A stretch of DNA of 62,849 nucleotides from an uncultured Lachnospiraceae bacterium (lineage in GTDB: Bacteria > Bacillota > Clostridia > Lachnospirales > Lachnospiraceae), in assembly GCA_910589385.1 (NCBI GenBank), contig CAJUTU010000020.1, positions 1 to 62,849 of the forward strand, in the 5' to 3' direction. Below are positions 26,494 to 34,883 of the stretch, one piece after another. Every line of letters begins with the position of its first letter. The first letter of the stretch is position 1. The notes below the pieces were generated by a model. It worked only from the letters and a program-made list of their open reading frames with translations, made no database searches and had not been told where the DNA came from. The position numbers and the translations under genes are program-made.

Positions 26494-27018
26494 ATGAAAA
26501 AGGTAAAAGAGGTATCGGAGATAACCGGGGTCAGCATAAGGATCCTACGGTATTATGACGAAATAGGCCTTTTAAAGCCTGCAAAGGTTACAGATGCCGG
26601 TTACCGGCTGTATGACAACAGGACTTTGGAAAAGCTGCAGCAGATCATGTTCTTTCGGGAACTGGAAATTCCATTGGCCGATATAAAGGAGATCATGGAG
26701 CATCCGGATTACGATAAAGAACAGGTCTTGCTGGCTCAGAAGTCTCTGCTGGAGCAGAAACGAAACAGATTAAACGGGATCATCGAACTGATCACAGATG
26801 TAATGGAGGGAGTAAATACAATGAGTTTTGAAGCATTCAGCAATGAAGAGATACAGAAGATCGTAGACCATACTTTAGCATGCATGTCTGAGGCCGCGCG
26901 TGATCAACTGGTGCAGGAATACGGCAGTATGGAAAAGGATGTTCCGAATATGTGGCACATGCTATTCAAAAATATTATGGGGGTTCCTGTTAAGGAATCT
27001 CAATACCGAAGTCTGTAA
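26494..27018 (+). CDS. MerR-family regulator, C-terminally shortened TipAS type
   Basis: A 174-residue protein with a classic MerR winged helix (VKEVSEITGVSIRILRYYDEIGLLKPAKVTDAGYRLY, residues 4-40), a coiled coil (about 75-110) and the first part of a TipAS-like effector domain (FEAFSNEEIQKIVDHTLACM). TipAS regulators are usually about 250 residues; here the end looks abrupt, so the effector domain is probably truncated. The ATG at 26494 is chosen over 26491 for better spacing to GGAGGG. Confidence 0.75.
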   Translation: MKKVKEVSEITGVSIRILRYYDEIGLLKPAKVTDAGYRLYDNRTLEKLQQIMFFRELEIPLADIKEIMEHPDYDKEQVLLAQKSLLEQKRNRLNGIIELITDVMEGVNTMSFEAFSNEEIQKIVDHTLACMSEAARDQLVQEYGSMEKDVPNMWHMLFKNIMGVPVKESQYRSL

Positions 27019-27096
27019 AAAGCTGCCGGCCGTCGTTCTTTATTCTAGTACACCGAAAAATAAGACAAGCGATATGGCTGTTTACTTATTATACTA

Positions 27097-27129
27097 GATT
27101 CCCGGCATCCGCATGGACTGCCGGGAATC
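27097..27129. terminator. Hairpin between convergent genes
   Basis: GATTCCCGGCA and TGCCGGGAATC form an 11-base perfect stem with an 11-base loop between MerR (+) and NiaR (-). T-runs on either side are weak. Confidence 0.5.
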
Positions 27130-27138
27130 CTTATATAC

Positions 27139-27651
27139 TCATCCTTCAATCAGAAACCCCTTTTCCCGCAGCAGTTGTTCGACCATATCCAGTGTTTTTT
27201 CATTGTCGGCTTCTATCATATGATAATGGTAGTCCGATGTGATATTTTTCAGAGGGCTTGATTTCCCGCTTTGGATATCCTGCAAAAACTCCGTTACATT
27301 TCTACGGGAGCGGATTCCAAGCCTGGCTTTCATCTGCCCATAAACCCGGTGGTTGACCATGACATCGACCACACAGCCGCCCAGATCCACGATAGAACAT
27401 AGTTCCTCTTCCATCCGTTCGTCCGTATGCCGTACTTTAAATGTCCGGCTTACAGTATGCGGAGCATTCAAGACATATCCGCGGTGAGTGGATAAAATAT
27501 CGTATCCGGCAGCGCGGATCAATGCAATGTCCTGCACGATCACCTGCCGGCTGACATCATATGCTTTTGCCAGTGAACTGCCGGAAATAGGAATTTCGCT
27601 GCATTTGATTTTTTCCAGGATCTTATCTCTCCGCTCTGTTCCAGTCATCAT
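27139..27651 (-). CDS. niaR: NiaR-type nicotinate-responsive transcriptional repressor
   Basis: A 170-residue repressor with an N-terminal HTH_11 winged helix (ISGSSLAKAYDVSRQVIVQDIALIRAAGYDI) and a C-terminal 3H domain. The three conserved His contexts are VMVNHRVYGQ, TSDYHYHMIEAD and the preceding VRHTDE. In Firmicutes NiaR binds nicotinate and represses NAD synthesis and salvage genes. It lies just downstream of nadABC on the same strand, supporting the assignment. Confidence 0.9.
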   Translation of the reverse strand: MMTGTERRDKILEKIKCSEIPISGSSLAKAYDVSRQVIVQDIALIRAAGYDILSTHRGYVLNAPHTVSRTFKVRHTDERMEEELCSIVDLGGCVVDVMVNHRVYGQMKARLGIRSRRNVTEFLQDIQSGKSSPLKNITSDYHYHMIEADNEKTLDMVEQLLREKGFLIEG

Positions 27652-27777
27652 AGCTTATGCTCCTTTCCATCAGAGATTAAAATACCAGTACTGCATATGT
27701 AGGAGGCGAGATATCATCTGTGCCGAGATTTATATCATACAACACTGAAAAAGTATTTCCTGATGCCTAAAGCCTCC

Positions 27778-28629
27778 TTATACAGCATGCAGGTTTTTCA
27801 TCGAAATGTCAAGTATTGGTGCGGAATGTGTCAGGGCACCGCTGGAAATATAATCTACCCCAAGGGCAGTGAGCCGGCTGATATTTTCTTTCGTTACATT
27901 TCCGGAGCACTCCGTCTCGGCTTTGCCGTCAATGATACGGATCGCCTCCTGCATTTCCTCTGTAGACATATTATCCAGCATGATGATATCGGCTCCGGCT
28001 TCTACCGCTTCTTTTACCATGTCCAGGTTTTCCACTTCCACTTCAATCTTCCGGACAAAAGGCGCATATTCCTTTGCCATCTGTACCGCTTTTGTCACGC
28101 TGCCTGCGGCGCCGATATGATTGTCTTTTAAAAGTACACCGTCAGACAGGTTATACCGATGATTGTAACCACCTCCGGCCCGGACCGCATATTTTTCGAA
28201 AATCCTCATATTCGGCGTGGTTTTTCTCGTGTCCAGCAGCTTTGTTTTGCTGCCTGCAAGGAGGTCTGCGACCGACCGGGTGTAAGTGGCAATGCCGCTC
28301 ATCCGCTGTAGATAATTCAATGCCACACGTTCGCCTGACAGGAGGACGCGGATGTCCCCTTTCACCTTGCCCAGCAGTTCGCCGGATTTTACAGAGTCTC
28401 CATCCTTACAGAAAAATTCTGCTTTCGTGTCTTCGTCCAGAAGTTCAAACACCCTTCGGAATACATGTAGTCCTGCAATGATCCCGTCCTGCTTGCAGAT
28501 TAGTTCCACTTCTCCCGTGACCGCTTCTTTCATGACGGAGTTTGTAGTGACGTCCTCGCTGGAGATATCTTCCCGTAATGCTTCCTGTATGTAGTGATCC
28601 ATCTGTAATTTTTCTGTAATTTTATTCAT
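27778..28629 (-). CDS. nadC: Nicotinate-nucleotide pyrophosphorylase (carboxylating)
   Basis: A 283-residue quinolinate phosphoribosyltransferase that converts quinolinate and PRPP to nicotinate mononucleotide. Conserved segments: GERVALNYLQRMSGIATYTR, KLLDTRKTTPNMRIFEKYAVRAGGGYNHR (PRPP/quinolinate site), LLKDNHI, VEVENLDM, IMLDNMS and GVDYISSGALTHSAP. The ATG at 28629 has AGGAAG five bases upstream and overlaps the end of nadB. Third gene of nadABC. Confidence 0.96.
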   Translation of the reverse strand: MNKITEKLQMDHYIQEALREDISSEDVTTNSVMKEAVTGEVELICKQDGIIAGLHVFRRVFELLDEDTKAEFFCKDGDSVKSGELLGKVKGDIRVLLSGERVALNYLQRMSGIATYTRSVADLLAGSKTKLLDTRKTTPNMRIFEKYAVRAGGGYNHRYNLSDGVLLKDNHIGAAGSVTKAVQMAKEYAPFVRKIEVEVENLDMVKEAVEAGADIIMLDNMSTEEMQEAIRIIDGKAETECSGNVTKENISRLTALGVDYISSGALTHSAPILDISMKNLHAV

Positions 28630-29881
28630 CATATCTTCCTTTCTCCATCTCATCTGTAATCTTCATTGCCGCCCGCTTTGCAAATACCAGGCTTTCCAGA
28701 AGCGAATTGCTGGCCAGACGGTTGGCTCCATGTACGCCGTTGCAGCTTGTCTCACCAGCGGAAAATAAACGAGGCATGGAAGTCTGGCTGTCAGGATCGA
28801 CCCAAATGCCGCCCATGAAGTAATGCTGTGCCGGAACGACCGGGATGCATTCTTTCGTAACATCGTACCCTTCTTCCAGGCAGCGCTGGTAAATATTGGG
28901 GAAATGTCTGAAAATCATTTCATTGTCAATGGGTTTCATGGACAGCCATACAAAATCCGTCTCGTCCTTTTCCATCTGTTCCCGGATCGCTGCGGCTACT
29001 ACATCCCTGGGAAGCAGTTCATCGACAAAACGTTCCATATTTTTATTATAAAGCACGGCGCCTTCCCCACGTACGGATTCGGATATCAGAAAACGTCTTC
29101 CCGGCTTTTTGGAGTACAGGGTGGTGGGGTGGAATTGTACATAATCCAGATGCTCCAGACGGATGCCGTGCTTTTTGGAAATCTCCAATGCGTCTCCGGT
29201 CAGATGCGGAAAATTCGTAGAATGTTCGTACAGGCCGCCGATCCCACCTGTGGCTAATATGGTATATGGGGCAAAGATCTCCAGCGTCCTGCCTTTTTCT
29301 TCACTGGCGGAAACCTGATTCCTGTCAGGATTTCCGGATGCTTTCTCTCCGGATCCTTCCTCTTCACATGGGAGACGCTCTGCTAAAATTCCGGTGCATA
29401 TCCCGTCTTTTACAAGGAGATCTGTCATTGCCGTGTATTCGCACAGGGTTACATTCTCCCGTTTTTTTACCTGGGAAAGGAGCTTGCCTGTGATCTCTTT
29501 TCCGGTAATATCTTCGTGGAATAAAATACGGGGCTTCGAATGTGCGCCTTCCCTTGTATAGAGAAAACTGCCCTGCTCCTGTTCAAATTCTACTCCATAA
29601 TGTACCAAATCGTCAATGATCTTTCTGGAACTGCGGATCATAATGTCTACACTTTCTTTCCTGTTTTCATAATGTCCGGCGCGCATGGTATCTTCAAAAT
29701 AACTGTCATAGTCATTTTCATCCCGCAGTACGGAAATTCCGCCCTGGGCGAGAAAAGAATCGCTGCTTTCCAGATCAGATTTTGTGATTATATAAATCTT
29801 TTTATCACGCGGCAGGCTCAGGGCACAGAACAGTCCGGCAACGCCAGTCCCTACGATCACCACGTCGGTCTCTATTTTCAT
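28622..29881 (-). CDS. nadB: L-aspartate oxidase
   Basis: A 419-residue flavoprotein oxidising L-aspartate to iminoaspartate for NadA. It has the FAD-binding VIVGTGVAGLFCALSLP at the N-terminus, SFLAQGGISV, the substrate loop with HSKPRILFHEDITGKEI, HLDYVQFHPTTLY, RGEGA and SAGETSCNGVHGANRLASNSLLES near the end. A hydrophilic insertion (EEGSGEKASGNPDRNQ region, about 178-195) is unusual. The family's C-terminal helical domain is mostly absent, as in the shorter clostridial form. Confidence 0.94.
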   Translation of the reverse strand: MKIETDVVIVGTGVAGLFCALSLPRDKKIYIITKSDLESSDSFLAQGGISVLRDENDYDSYFEDTMRAGHYENRKESVDIMIRSSRKIIDDLVHYGVEFEQEQGSFLYTREGAHSKPRILFHEDITGKEITGKLLSQVKKRENVTLCEYTAMTDLLVKDGICTGILAERLPCEEEGSGEKASGNPDRNQVSASEEKGRTLEIFAPYTILATGGIGGLYEHSTNFPHLTGDALEISKKHGIRLEHLDYVQFHPTTLYSKKPGRRFLISESVRGEGAVLYNKNMERFVDELLPRDVVAAAIREQMEKDETDFVWLSMKPIDNEMIFRHFPNIYQRCLEEGYDVTKECIPVVPAQHYFMGGIWVDPDSQTSMPRLFSAGETSCNGVHGANRLASNSLLESLVFAKRAAMKITDEMEKGRYDE

Positions 29882-29907
29882 AACCTCTCCTTCTTTCTAT
29901 TTGTCAC

Positions 29908-29959
29908 CAATCTGTGAAGCAGATTGATTGCCTGCTTGCCCGCTATCTGCGAAGCAGAT
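29908..29959. repeat. Two small palindromes in the nadA-nadB gap
   Basis: CAATCTG-TGAAG-CAGATTG (29908-29926) and ATCTGC-GAA-GCAGAT (29945-29959). They are close relatives of the palindrome at 40086-40106, suggesting a small dispersed palindromic repeat. Confidence 0.55.
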
Positions 29960-29972
29960 GGATGACCTGTTC

Positions 29973-30878
29973 TTATTTGGCCAGCGCCAGCATCCGGTCC
30001 AGCGGCTTTTTTGACGTCCGCGCCAGTTCAGCATCCACTTCCACCGCGTTTTCCCCTGTTTTCAGTACATGTAATATTTTTTCCAGAGTATTCAGCTTCA
30101 TATCCCGGCATACAGGCTCGGTTTTTGTAAAGTAAAACCGTTTTCCCGGATTGTCTTTTTCCAGTTTCCACCGTACCCCTGTCTCGGTACAGACTATAAA
30201 TTCGTCATGGCCGTTTTCTGACGCATACCGGATGATGCCTGAGGTACTGCCTATGTAATCCGATCGTGCCAGAACAGCCTTGGAACATTCCGGGTGGGAC
30301 AACACCAGCGCATCCGGGTGTTCTGCTTTCGCGTTTTCAAGTTCATGGAGCTGCATTTCTTCGTGGACCGGGCAATAGCCGTTATGGAATATGAAATGCT
30401 TTTCCGGCACCTGCTCCGCAACATAGCGGGCGAGATTCTTATCCGGGATAAAGAAAATATTCCGGTTCGGGAGAGCTTTCACGATCTTCACTGCATTTGC
30501 CGAAGTTACGCATACGTCGGAATGCTGCTTTAATTCTGCCGTGGAATTGATGTAACATACCACTGCCAGGTCTTCATACTGTTCACGCATCCGCCGGATG
30601 GTCTCTATGTCTGCCATATGGGCCATGGGGCAGTCTGCGCTCAGGTCCGGCATCAGCACGGTCTTTTCCGGATTTAGTATTTTTGCGCTTTCTCCCATAA
30701 AGGAGACCCCGCAGAATACGATGGTCTGGTTCTTAAGCCCCACGGCAGTTCTGCTCAGGTAGAACGAATCGCCAACGTAATCTGCAATGTCCTGTATTTC
30801 AGGATTCGCATAATAATGAGCAAGGATTACGGCATCCTTTTCCTTTTTCAAGGCGTTTATTTCTTCTGTCACTGTCAT
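29973..30878 (-). CDS. nadA: Quinolinate synthase
   Basis: A 301-residue [4Fe-4S] enzyme condensing iminoaspartate with dihydroxyacetone phosphate to quinolinate. Conserved elements: ILAHYYANPEIQDIADYVGDSF, FCGVSFMGESAKIL (first cluster Cys), VCYINSTAELK, HPECSKAVL (second Cys), TEGV-like CTETGVRWKL, and PVCRDMKLNTLEKIL (third Cys). First gene of nadABC, with a strong promoter upstream. Confidence 0.96.
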   Translation of the reverse strand: MTVTEEINALKKEKDAVILAHYYANPEIQDIADYVGDSFYLSRTAVGLKNQTIVFCGVSFMGESAKILNPEKTVLMPDLSADCPMAHMADIETIRRMREQYEDLAVVCYINSTAELKQHSDVCVTSANAVKIVKALPNRNIFFIPDKNLARYVAEQVPEKHFIFHNGYCPVHEEMQLHELENAKAEHPDALVLSHPECSKAVLARSDYIGSTSGIIRYASENGHDEFIVCTETGVRWKLEKDNPGKRFYFTKTEPVCRDMKLNTLEKILHVLKTGENAVEVDAELARTSKKPLDRMLALAK

Positions 30879-30909
30879 TTTCCATTTCCTCCAATGTAAA
30901 ATTCAACCC

Positions 30910-30943
30910 ATTATAGCACACTGTTTTACATATGACAAGACAC
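30910..30943 (-). promoter_or_regulatory. nadABC promoter with overlapping candidate NiaR site
   Basis: On the minus strand TTGTCA (30938-30933) and a perfect TATAAT (30915-30910) are 17 bases apart, 32 bases before nadA. GACAAGACAC (30934-30943) overlaps the -35, where a repressor would block transcription; the TGTCTTGTCA-like sequence resembles NiaR sites as I recall them. Confidence 0.65.
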
Positions 30944-31032
30944 ATATATTTACATAAAAACAATATACATGATTACAGTTATCGGACTGCTGTGAAACGC
31001 AACGATATGTTCGGAGATTTCAAACATGCTGC

Positions 31033-31089
31033 TTGACAAAAAAATGGAGACGAATTAGAATGAATATAAAATAGTTAGAATCAATTTAA
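31033..31089 (+). promoter_or_regulatory. PerR/Fur promoter with two tandem Per-box-like sites
   Basis: TTGACA (31033-31038) and TAGAAT (31056-31061), spacer 17. Two 15-mers, TTAGAATGAATATAA (31055-31069) and TTAGAATCAATTTAA (31075-31089), match the Per-box consensus TTATAATNATTATAA at about 12 positions each. The first covers the -10, so autorepression is likely. Confidence 0.65.
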
Positions 31090-31116
31090 ATTTATTTATG
31101 GTGAGAGGTAGTATAT

Positions 31117-31485
31117 ATGACAAAGTACGAGAGTGAGATATATCATATTATTACCAGCTCTACAGAACATTTGACAGTTGAACAGATATATGCTGAAATC
31201 AAAAAAAAGTATCAGAAAATTGTGATCGCAACGGTATATAACAATGTCAACAAACTGTGGAAAGCCGGTCTGATACACAAGGTTTCCGTGGAAAATATGC
31301 CGGACAGATATGACCGTGCAGTAAAGCACGACCACCTGGTCTGCCGAAGATGCGGCGGGCTTGTGGATATCTCATTTGAGGACTTAACCGTTTCCCTGCG
31401 CAAACAATTAGGCGAAGATTTTTTTTCATATGAACTAAAGGTATTCTATCTCTGCCCCGATTGCCGAAAACGAGAGGAAGTCTGA
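31117..31485 (+). CDS. Fur-family regulator, PerR-like
   Basis: A 122-residue metalloregulator with the winged helix (LTVEQIYAEIKKKYQKIVIATVYNNVNKLWKAGLI) and the dimer domain with HDHLVCRRCGGLVDI and YLCPDCRK, giving the two structural zinc Cys-x2-Cys pairs. The regulatory-site residues (His before KHDH, Asp in PDRYD) are compatible with peroxide-sensing PerR. It is followed 86 bases later by a hemerythrin gene, which fits an oxygen or peroxide defence role. PerR versus another Fur paralogue is not proven. Confidence 0.85.
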   Translation: MTKYESEIYHIITSSTEHLTVEQIYAEIKKKYQKIVIATVYNNVNKLWKAGLIHKVSVENMPDRYDRAVKHDHLVCRRCGGLVDISFEDLTVSLRKQLGEDFFSYELKVFYLCPDCRKREEV

Positions 31486-31571
31486 TTCATAGTTATTTAT
31501 GAAAGAAGATTTTTATGTGAAATAGGGAAAACGGCCGTTATTTACCCGAAACTACTAGAAAGGAAAAAGCT

Positions 31572-32456
31572 ATGAGTGAAATTTGTTTGTGGAAAGAGAA
31601 GTACAGAATCGGAAATAAAGAGATTGACGAGCAGCACTATCAGTTGTTTTCCAAAATAGAAAATCTGCTCGATATTGCAAGAAGCGGCAATCTTGAGAAT
31701 AAAAAGAAGGAATGCCAGGATTTGATTGAATTCCTTATGGACTATACAAAATTTCATTTTTATATGGAAGAAAAGATCCAAAGGGAAATGCAATATGTGG
31801 GATATACACAGCATGTGTGGATCCATCAGGGATTCATACAGACAATTCAGGAATATAAGGAAAAGATGGAGCAGGATTTTTCCCCGAATCTATTAAAGAG
31901 TTTTGTGGGGACGCTGGTTACATGGCTTGCACAGCATGTCTGTAGATGTGACAGGAAAATCATGTCGAACACGCCGTTAGAGGACCACAGTGCGTTGGCC
32001 GGTACAGCGGAAAATATTCACTTGATCGTTTCCAAGCTTTTGGAGGATATCTGCGGATTGGAGGTCAAGAATGCAAAATCCTGTCTATATAAGGGATTTG
32101 TGGAAGGAAAAGTTTTTATACGCAGAGTGGTCACGGGTGAGAGCGAATATGTCTTTCTGTACGGTTTTTCAGAGCCGCTTGCCAGAGAAGCATATTTTAC
32201 GATCAGCAGTCTGCAGATAGAAGACATTGAAAACCTTGACGAGATAGAAAGCTCTGCGCTGGCGGAGATTACAAGCATTATGACCACCTATATTACCGGA
32301 ATTTTATCCGATGAACCTGCTGCTGATCTAAGATATCAGGATGCGGTCGTTACAAGCCACTACACGGATGGAGGCTATAACCTGAGTGACGGTATAGTCA
32401 TCAGTATTGAGACAGATCACGGCAATATGGAAGTGCTGTATTGTAAGGTGAAATAG
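31572..32456 (+). CDS. Bacteriohemerythrin fused to a CheX-like domain
   Basis: A 294-residue two-domain protein. Residues 1-130 are a hemerythrin with all di-iron ligands visible: DEQHYQLFSKIE (His, Glu), KFHFYMEE (His, Glu), QHVWIHQ (two His) and LAQHVCRCD (His, Asp). Residues about 145-294 resemble the CheX/CheC phosphatase fold used in chemotaxis (ENIHLIVSKLLEDICGL at its start, DEIESSALAEITSIMTTYITGIL later). It could link oxygen binding to a CheY-type phosphorylation signal. It lies downstream of PerR and may share its regulation. Confidence 0.8.
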   Translation: MSEICLWKEKYRIGNKEIDEQHYQLFSKIENLLDIARSGNLENKKKECQDLIEFLMDYTKFHFYMEEKIQREMQYVGYTQHVWIHQGFIQTIQEYKEKMEQDFSPNLLKSFVGTLVTWLAQHVCRCDRKIMSNTPLEDHSALAGTAENIHLIVSKLLEDICGLEVKNAKSCLYKGFVEGKVFIRRVVTGESEYVFLYGFSEPLAREAYFTISSLQIEDIENLDEIESSALAEITSIMTTYITGILSDEPAADLRYQDAVVTSHYTDGGYNLSDGIVISIETDHGNMEVLYCKVK

Positions 32457-32549
32457 TAATTCAAGAAGGCTTTGATCTGCAGAGGTTAATATAGTACATC
32501 GAATCATAAGTTTCTGAAATCATAAATCTCATAATTTGAATGAATTTTG

Positions 32550-32578
32550 TTGACAAGGGAGAGAAAACTGTGAATAAT
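32550..32578 (+). promoter_or_regulatory. Probable promoter of the LacI-family gene
   Basis: TTGACA (32550-32555) and AATAAT (32573-32578) with a 17-base spacer, 31 bases upstream of the LacI-type start. The -10 is imperfect. Confidence 0.45.
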
Positions 32579-32609
32579 TGAAAATAGAAACAGTGGAGGG
32601 AAAAGGAAT

Positions 32610-33596
32610 ATGACGATTTATGATATTGCAAAGGAAGCCGGCGTATCGGCCAGTACGGTATCCAGAGTAGTGAACAACAAGTCGGGAGTGCACCCTTCTA
32701 CCAAGGCAAAGATAGAGAAGCTTTTGAAAAAATATCATTATTCTCCCAATGAAACTGCAAGAGGGCTGATCAAGCAAAATAACCATATGATAGGGATTCT
32801 GGTTGCAGATATTCGGAACGTCCATTACACGGACGGGGCTTATACGGTAGAAAAAGCATTTGCCAAGCTGGGGTATTGCTGTATCATCTTTAATACGGGT
32901 TCTGAAACCAAGGAAAAGACAGAATATATACAAGTGCTGAGCCAGCGCCGTGTAGAAGGTGCAGTCATGATCGGCTCGACATTTCAGACAAAGGAGGTTG
33001 AGGAAGCGATCACCCAGTTTATGCCGAATACACCGGTCGTGATCGTGAATGGATATTTAGAACTGCCGAATGTATATGGTGTTCTGGCAGATGAACGTGC
33101 AGGGGTATCCAGCCTGGTAAATCTGTTATTTTCAAAAGGGCATAAACACCTGGCATTTATTAATAATTGTTATACTCCCAGTAATCTATTGAAAATAAAG
33201 GGATTTGAGGAAGAACTAAAAAAATTGGGGGTGGAACAGCCGACCGTGGTCTATGATACAGACACGACTTTGGAAGGCGCCTACCAGGTGACAAAACAGC
33301 TTATGGAGGAACATCCGGAAGTTGACGGGATCATATATAGTGTGGATCTGCTGGCATCAGGCGGGGGAAGGGCGCTTTTGGATATGGGGTATGCCGTACC
33401 AGACCAGATTGCCTATACAGGAATTGATAATTCCATTTATGCAGAGTTCAGTACACCGAAAATCACTTCATTGGATAATAAACTATTAGAGCTGAGTATG
33501 ATGGCCGCCCGCTTTTTGGTTGATCTGCTGGGCGGTGGGAAAGTGACAAAAAAAGTTATGGTATTTTCTTCCGTTGTGGAACGAGAAACTACATAA
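32610..33596 (+). CDS. LacI/PurR-family transcriptional regulator
   Basis: A 328-residue repressor. The N-terminal helix-turn-helix and hinge MTIYDIAKEAGVSASTVSRVVNN fit the LacI family, with HYSPNETARGLIKQNN leading to the periplasmic-binding-like effector domain (IGILVADIRNVHYTDGAY to the C-terminus). It is followed by its own terminator, then by a promoter carrying two LacI-type operators. It therefore very probably controls the five-SnoaL operon. Inducer unknown; LacI proteins mostly sense sugars but some sense aromatic or organic acids. Confidence 0.93.
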   Translation: MTIYDIAKEAGVSASTVSRVVNNKSGVHPSTKAKIEKLLKKYHYSPNETARGLIKQNNHMIGILVADIRNVHYTDGAYTVEKAFAKLGYCCIIFNTGSETKEKTEYIQVLSQRRVEGAVMIGSTFQTKEVEEAITQFMPNTPVVIVNGYLELPNVYGVLADERAGVSSLVNLLFSKGHKHLAFINNCYTPSNLLKIKGFEEELKKLGVEQPTVVYDTDTTLEGAYQVTKQLMEEHPEVDGIIYSVDLLASGGGRALLDMGYAVPDQIAYTGIDNSIYAEFSTPKITSLDNKLLELSMMAARFLVDLLGGGKVTKKVMVFSSVVERETT

Positions 33597-33640
33597 TACG
33601 TGTGAAATAGATAAGAATTTTGGGATGATAGAATAAGAGG

Positions 33641-33680
33641 ACAGACAATACAGGTTTTCCTGTATCGTCTGCCTTTTTTT
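33641..33680 (+). terminator. Rho-independent terminator after the LacI gene
   Basis: CAGACAATACAGG and CCTGTATCGTCTG form a 13-position stem (one mismatch) with a TTTT loop, followed by CC and seven T residues. It insulates the regulator from the downstream operon. Confidence 0.8.
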
Positions 33681-33699
33681 ATCTTAAATTTCTATATTT

Positions 33700-33715
33700 T
33701 GGCAATCGATTTGAA
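33700..33715. promoter_or_regulatory. Upstream LacI-type half-conserved operator
   Basis: TGGCAATCGATTTGAA shares the core GCAATCGAT with the two operators at the promoter, about 163-181 bases away. It could be an auxiliary operator for looping. Confidence 0.5.
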
Positions 33716-33829
33716 ATATAAAAATTCTATTTTGCATTAAGAATAGATGGTTAACTACAAAAAGAATAGTTAAATTGTATAAAAACATATAATAAAATGA
33801 TGAAAAATAAACAAAATTACATAAAAATA

Positions 33830-33858
33830 TTGACGTGATATAAAAAAGGTGTTAATAT
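33830..33858 (+). promoter_or_regulatory. Sigma-A promoter of the five-SnoaL operon
   Basis: TTGACG (33830-33835) and TAATAT (33853-33858) with an exact 17-base spacer. Two operators lie just downstream, over the expected transcription start. Confidence 0.75.
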
Positions 33859-33862
33859 GATA

Positions 33863-33896
33863 TTGCAATCGATACCAAAATTGCAATCGATTTAAA
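33863..33896. promoter_or_regulatory. Tandem LacI-family operators
   Basis: TTGCAATCGATACCAA (33863-33878) and TTGCAATCGATTTAAA (33881-33896). The first is the 16-bp pattern TTG-N2-ATCGAT-N2-CAA, a typical LacI-type palindrome; the second shares eleven starting bases. They are 18 bases apart, starting 5 bases after the -10, so binding would block initiation. Confidence 0.75.
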
Positions 33897-33910
33897 AAGG
33901 AGAAAATGTG

Positions 33911-34834
33911 ATGAAGATTACGATACTCGGTGCGGGGGCCATGGGTTCTTTGTTCGGAGGGTACTTGTCCCGGTATAATGATGTCTGGCTGGTGGAAATT
34001 GACCAGAAAAAAGTAGATAAAATCAACCGGGACGGCATCAAGGTACGAGAACCGGATGGAGAAAAGGTGTTTTATCCAACTGCCTTATCTGATACAAAAG
34101 AGCTGGGAGAGATGGATCTGGTGATTGTTTTTGTAAAGGCGATGTACTCGGTAAGCGCTCTGGAAAAAAATAAACATCTGCTTGGAGAACATACATATGT
34201 GATGACATTACAGAATGGCGCGGGACACGAACAGACGATTTTAAAATTTGTAGACAGAAGCCGTGTGATCATTGGTACTACGAAGCATAATAGTTCCATC
34301 ATAGATGTGGGTTATATCAATCACGGAGGAGGCGGAAGCAGCAGTATCGGACTTTTAGACGGTAATAGCGGGACGATCCAGGATATTGCTGATAACTTTT
34401 CACGGTGTGGATTTGAAACTGAAGTTTCAGATAATGTAAGGAAATCTATCTGGAGCAAGCTGTTTATCAATGTATCAGCCAGTATTATGACAGGAGTGCT
34501 GCAGACAAATCTGGATTTTTTGAAAGACAGCATACATGCTTGGAGGCTCGTGGAACAGCTGCTCAAAGAAGCAGTGGCAGTGGCAGGCGCGGGCGGCATG
34601 GAATTTAATGAAGCAGAAGTGATAAAGGATGTGCGGACCCTGGTCGAGAACGCGCATGATGGTTATACATCCATTTATGCAGATCTGCATAATGGTGTCC
34701 GTACAGAAGTAGACACGATAAATGGAACGATCATAACCGAAGCGAAACGTCAGGGGGTTCCAGTGCCGGCTCATGAATTTGTGGTGGAGCTGGTGCATGC
34801 AATGGAGGATAAGGCAGCAAGTTATGAAGCATGA
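33911..34834 (+). CDS. Ketopantoate reductase (PanE/ApbA) family oxidoreductase
   Basis: A 307-residue NAD(P)-dependent 2-ketoacid/keto-alcohol dehydrogenase-like protein. The dinucleotide fold is MKITILGAGAMGSLFGGYLS, and the family's DLVIVFVKAMYS (about 73), TLQNGAGHE (about 98) and C-terminal helical domain with KLFINVSASIMTGVL (catalytic Lys) are present. The ATG at 33911 is eight bases after AAGGAG. As first gene of a catabolic operon it probably oxidises or reduces a hydroxy/keto-acid pathway intermediate rather than making pantoate. Confidence 0.85.
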   Translation: MKITILGAGAMGSLFGGYLSRYNDVWLVEIDQKKVDKINRDGIKVREPDGEKVFYPTALSDTKELGEMDLVIVFVKAMYSVSALEKNKHLLGEHTYVMTLQNGAGHEQTILKFVDRSRVIIGTTKHNSSIIDVGYINHGGGGSSSIGLLDGNSGTIQDIADNFSRCGFETEVSDNVRKSIWSKLFINVSASIMTGVLQTNLDFLKDSIHAWRLVEQLLKEAVAVAGAGGMEFNEAEVIKDVRTLVENAHDGYTSIYADLHNGVRTEVDTINGTIITEAKRQGVPVPAHEFVVELVHAMEDKAASYEA

Positions 34835-34883
34835 GGCGGTCCGCAGGTATGATACGATGCTAACGAGAGAAAGGGGATAAACA

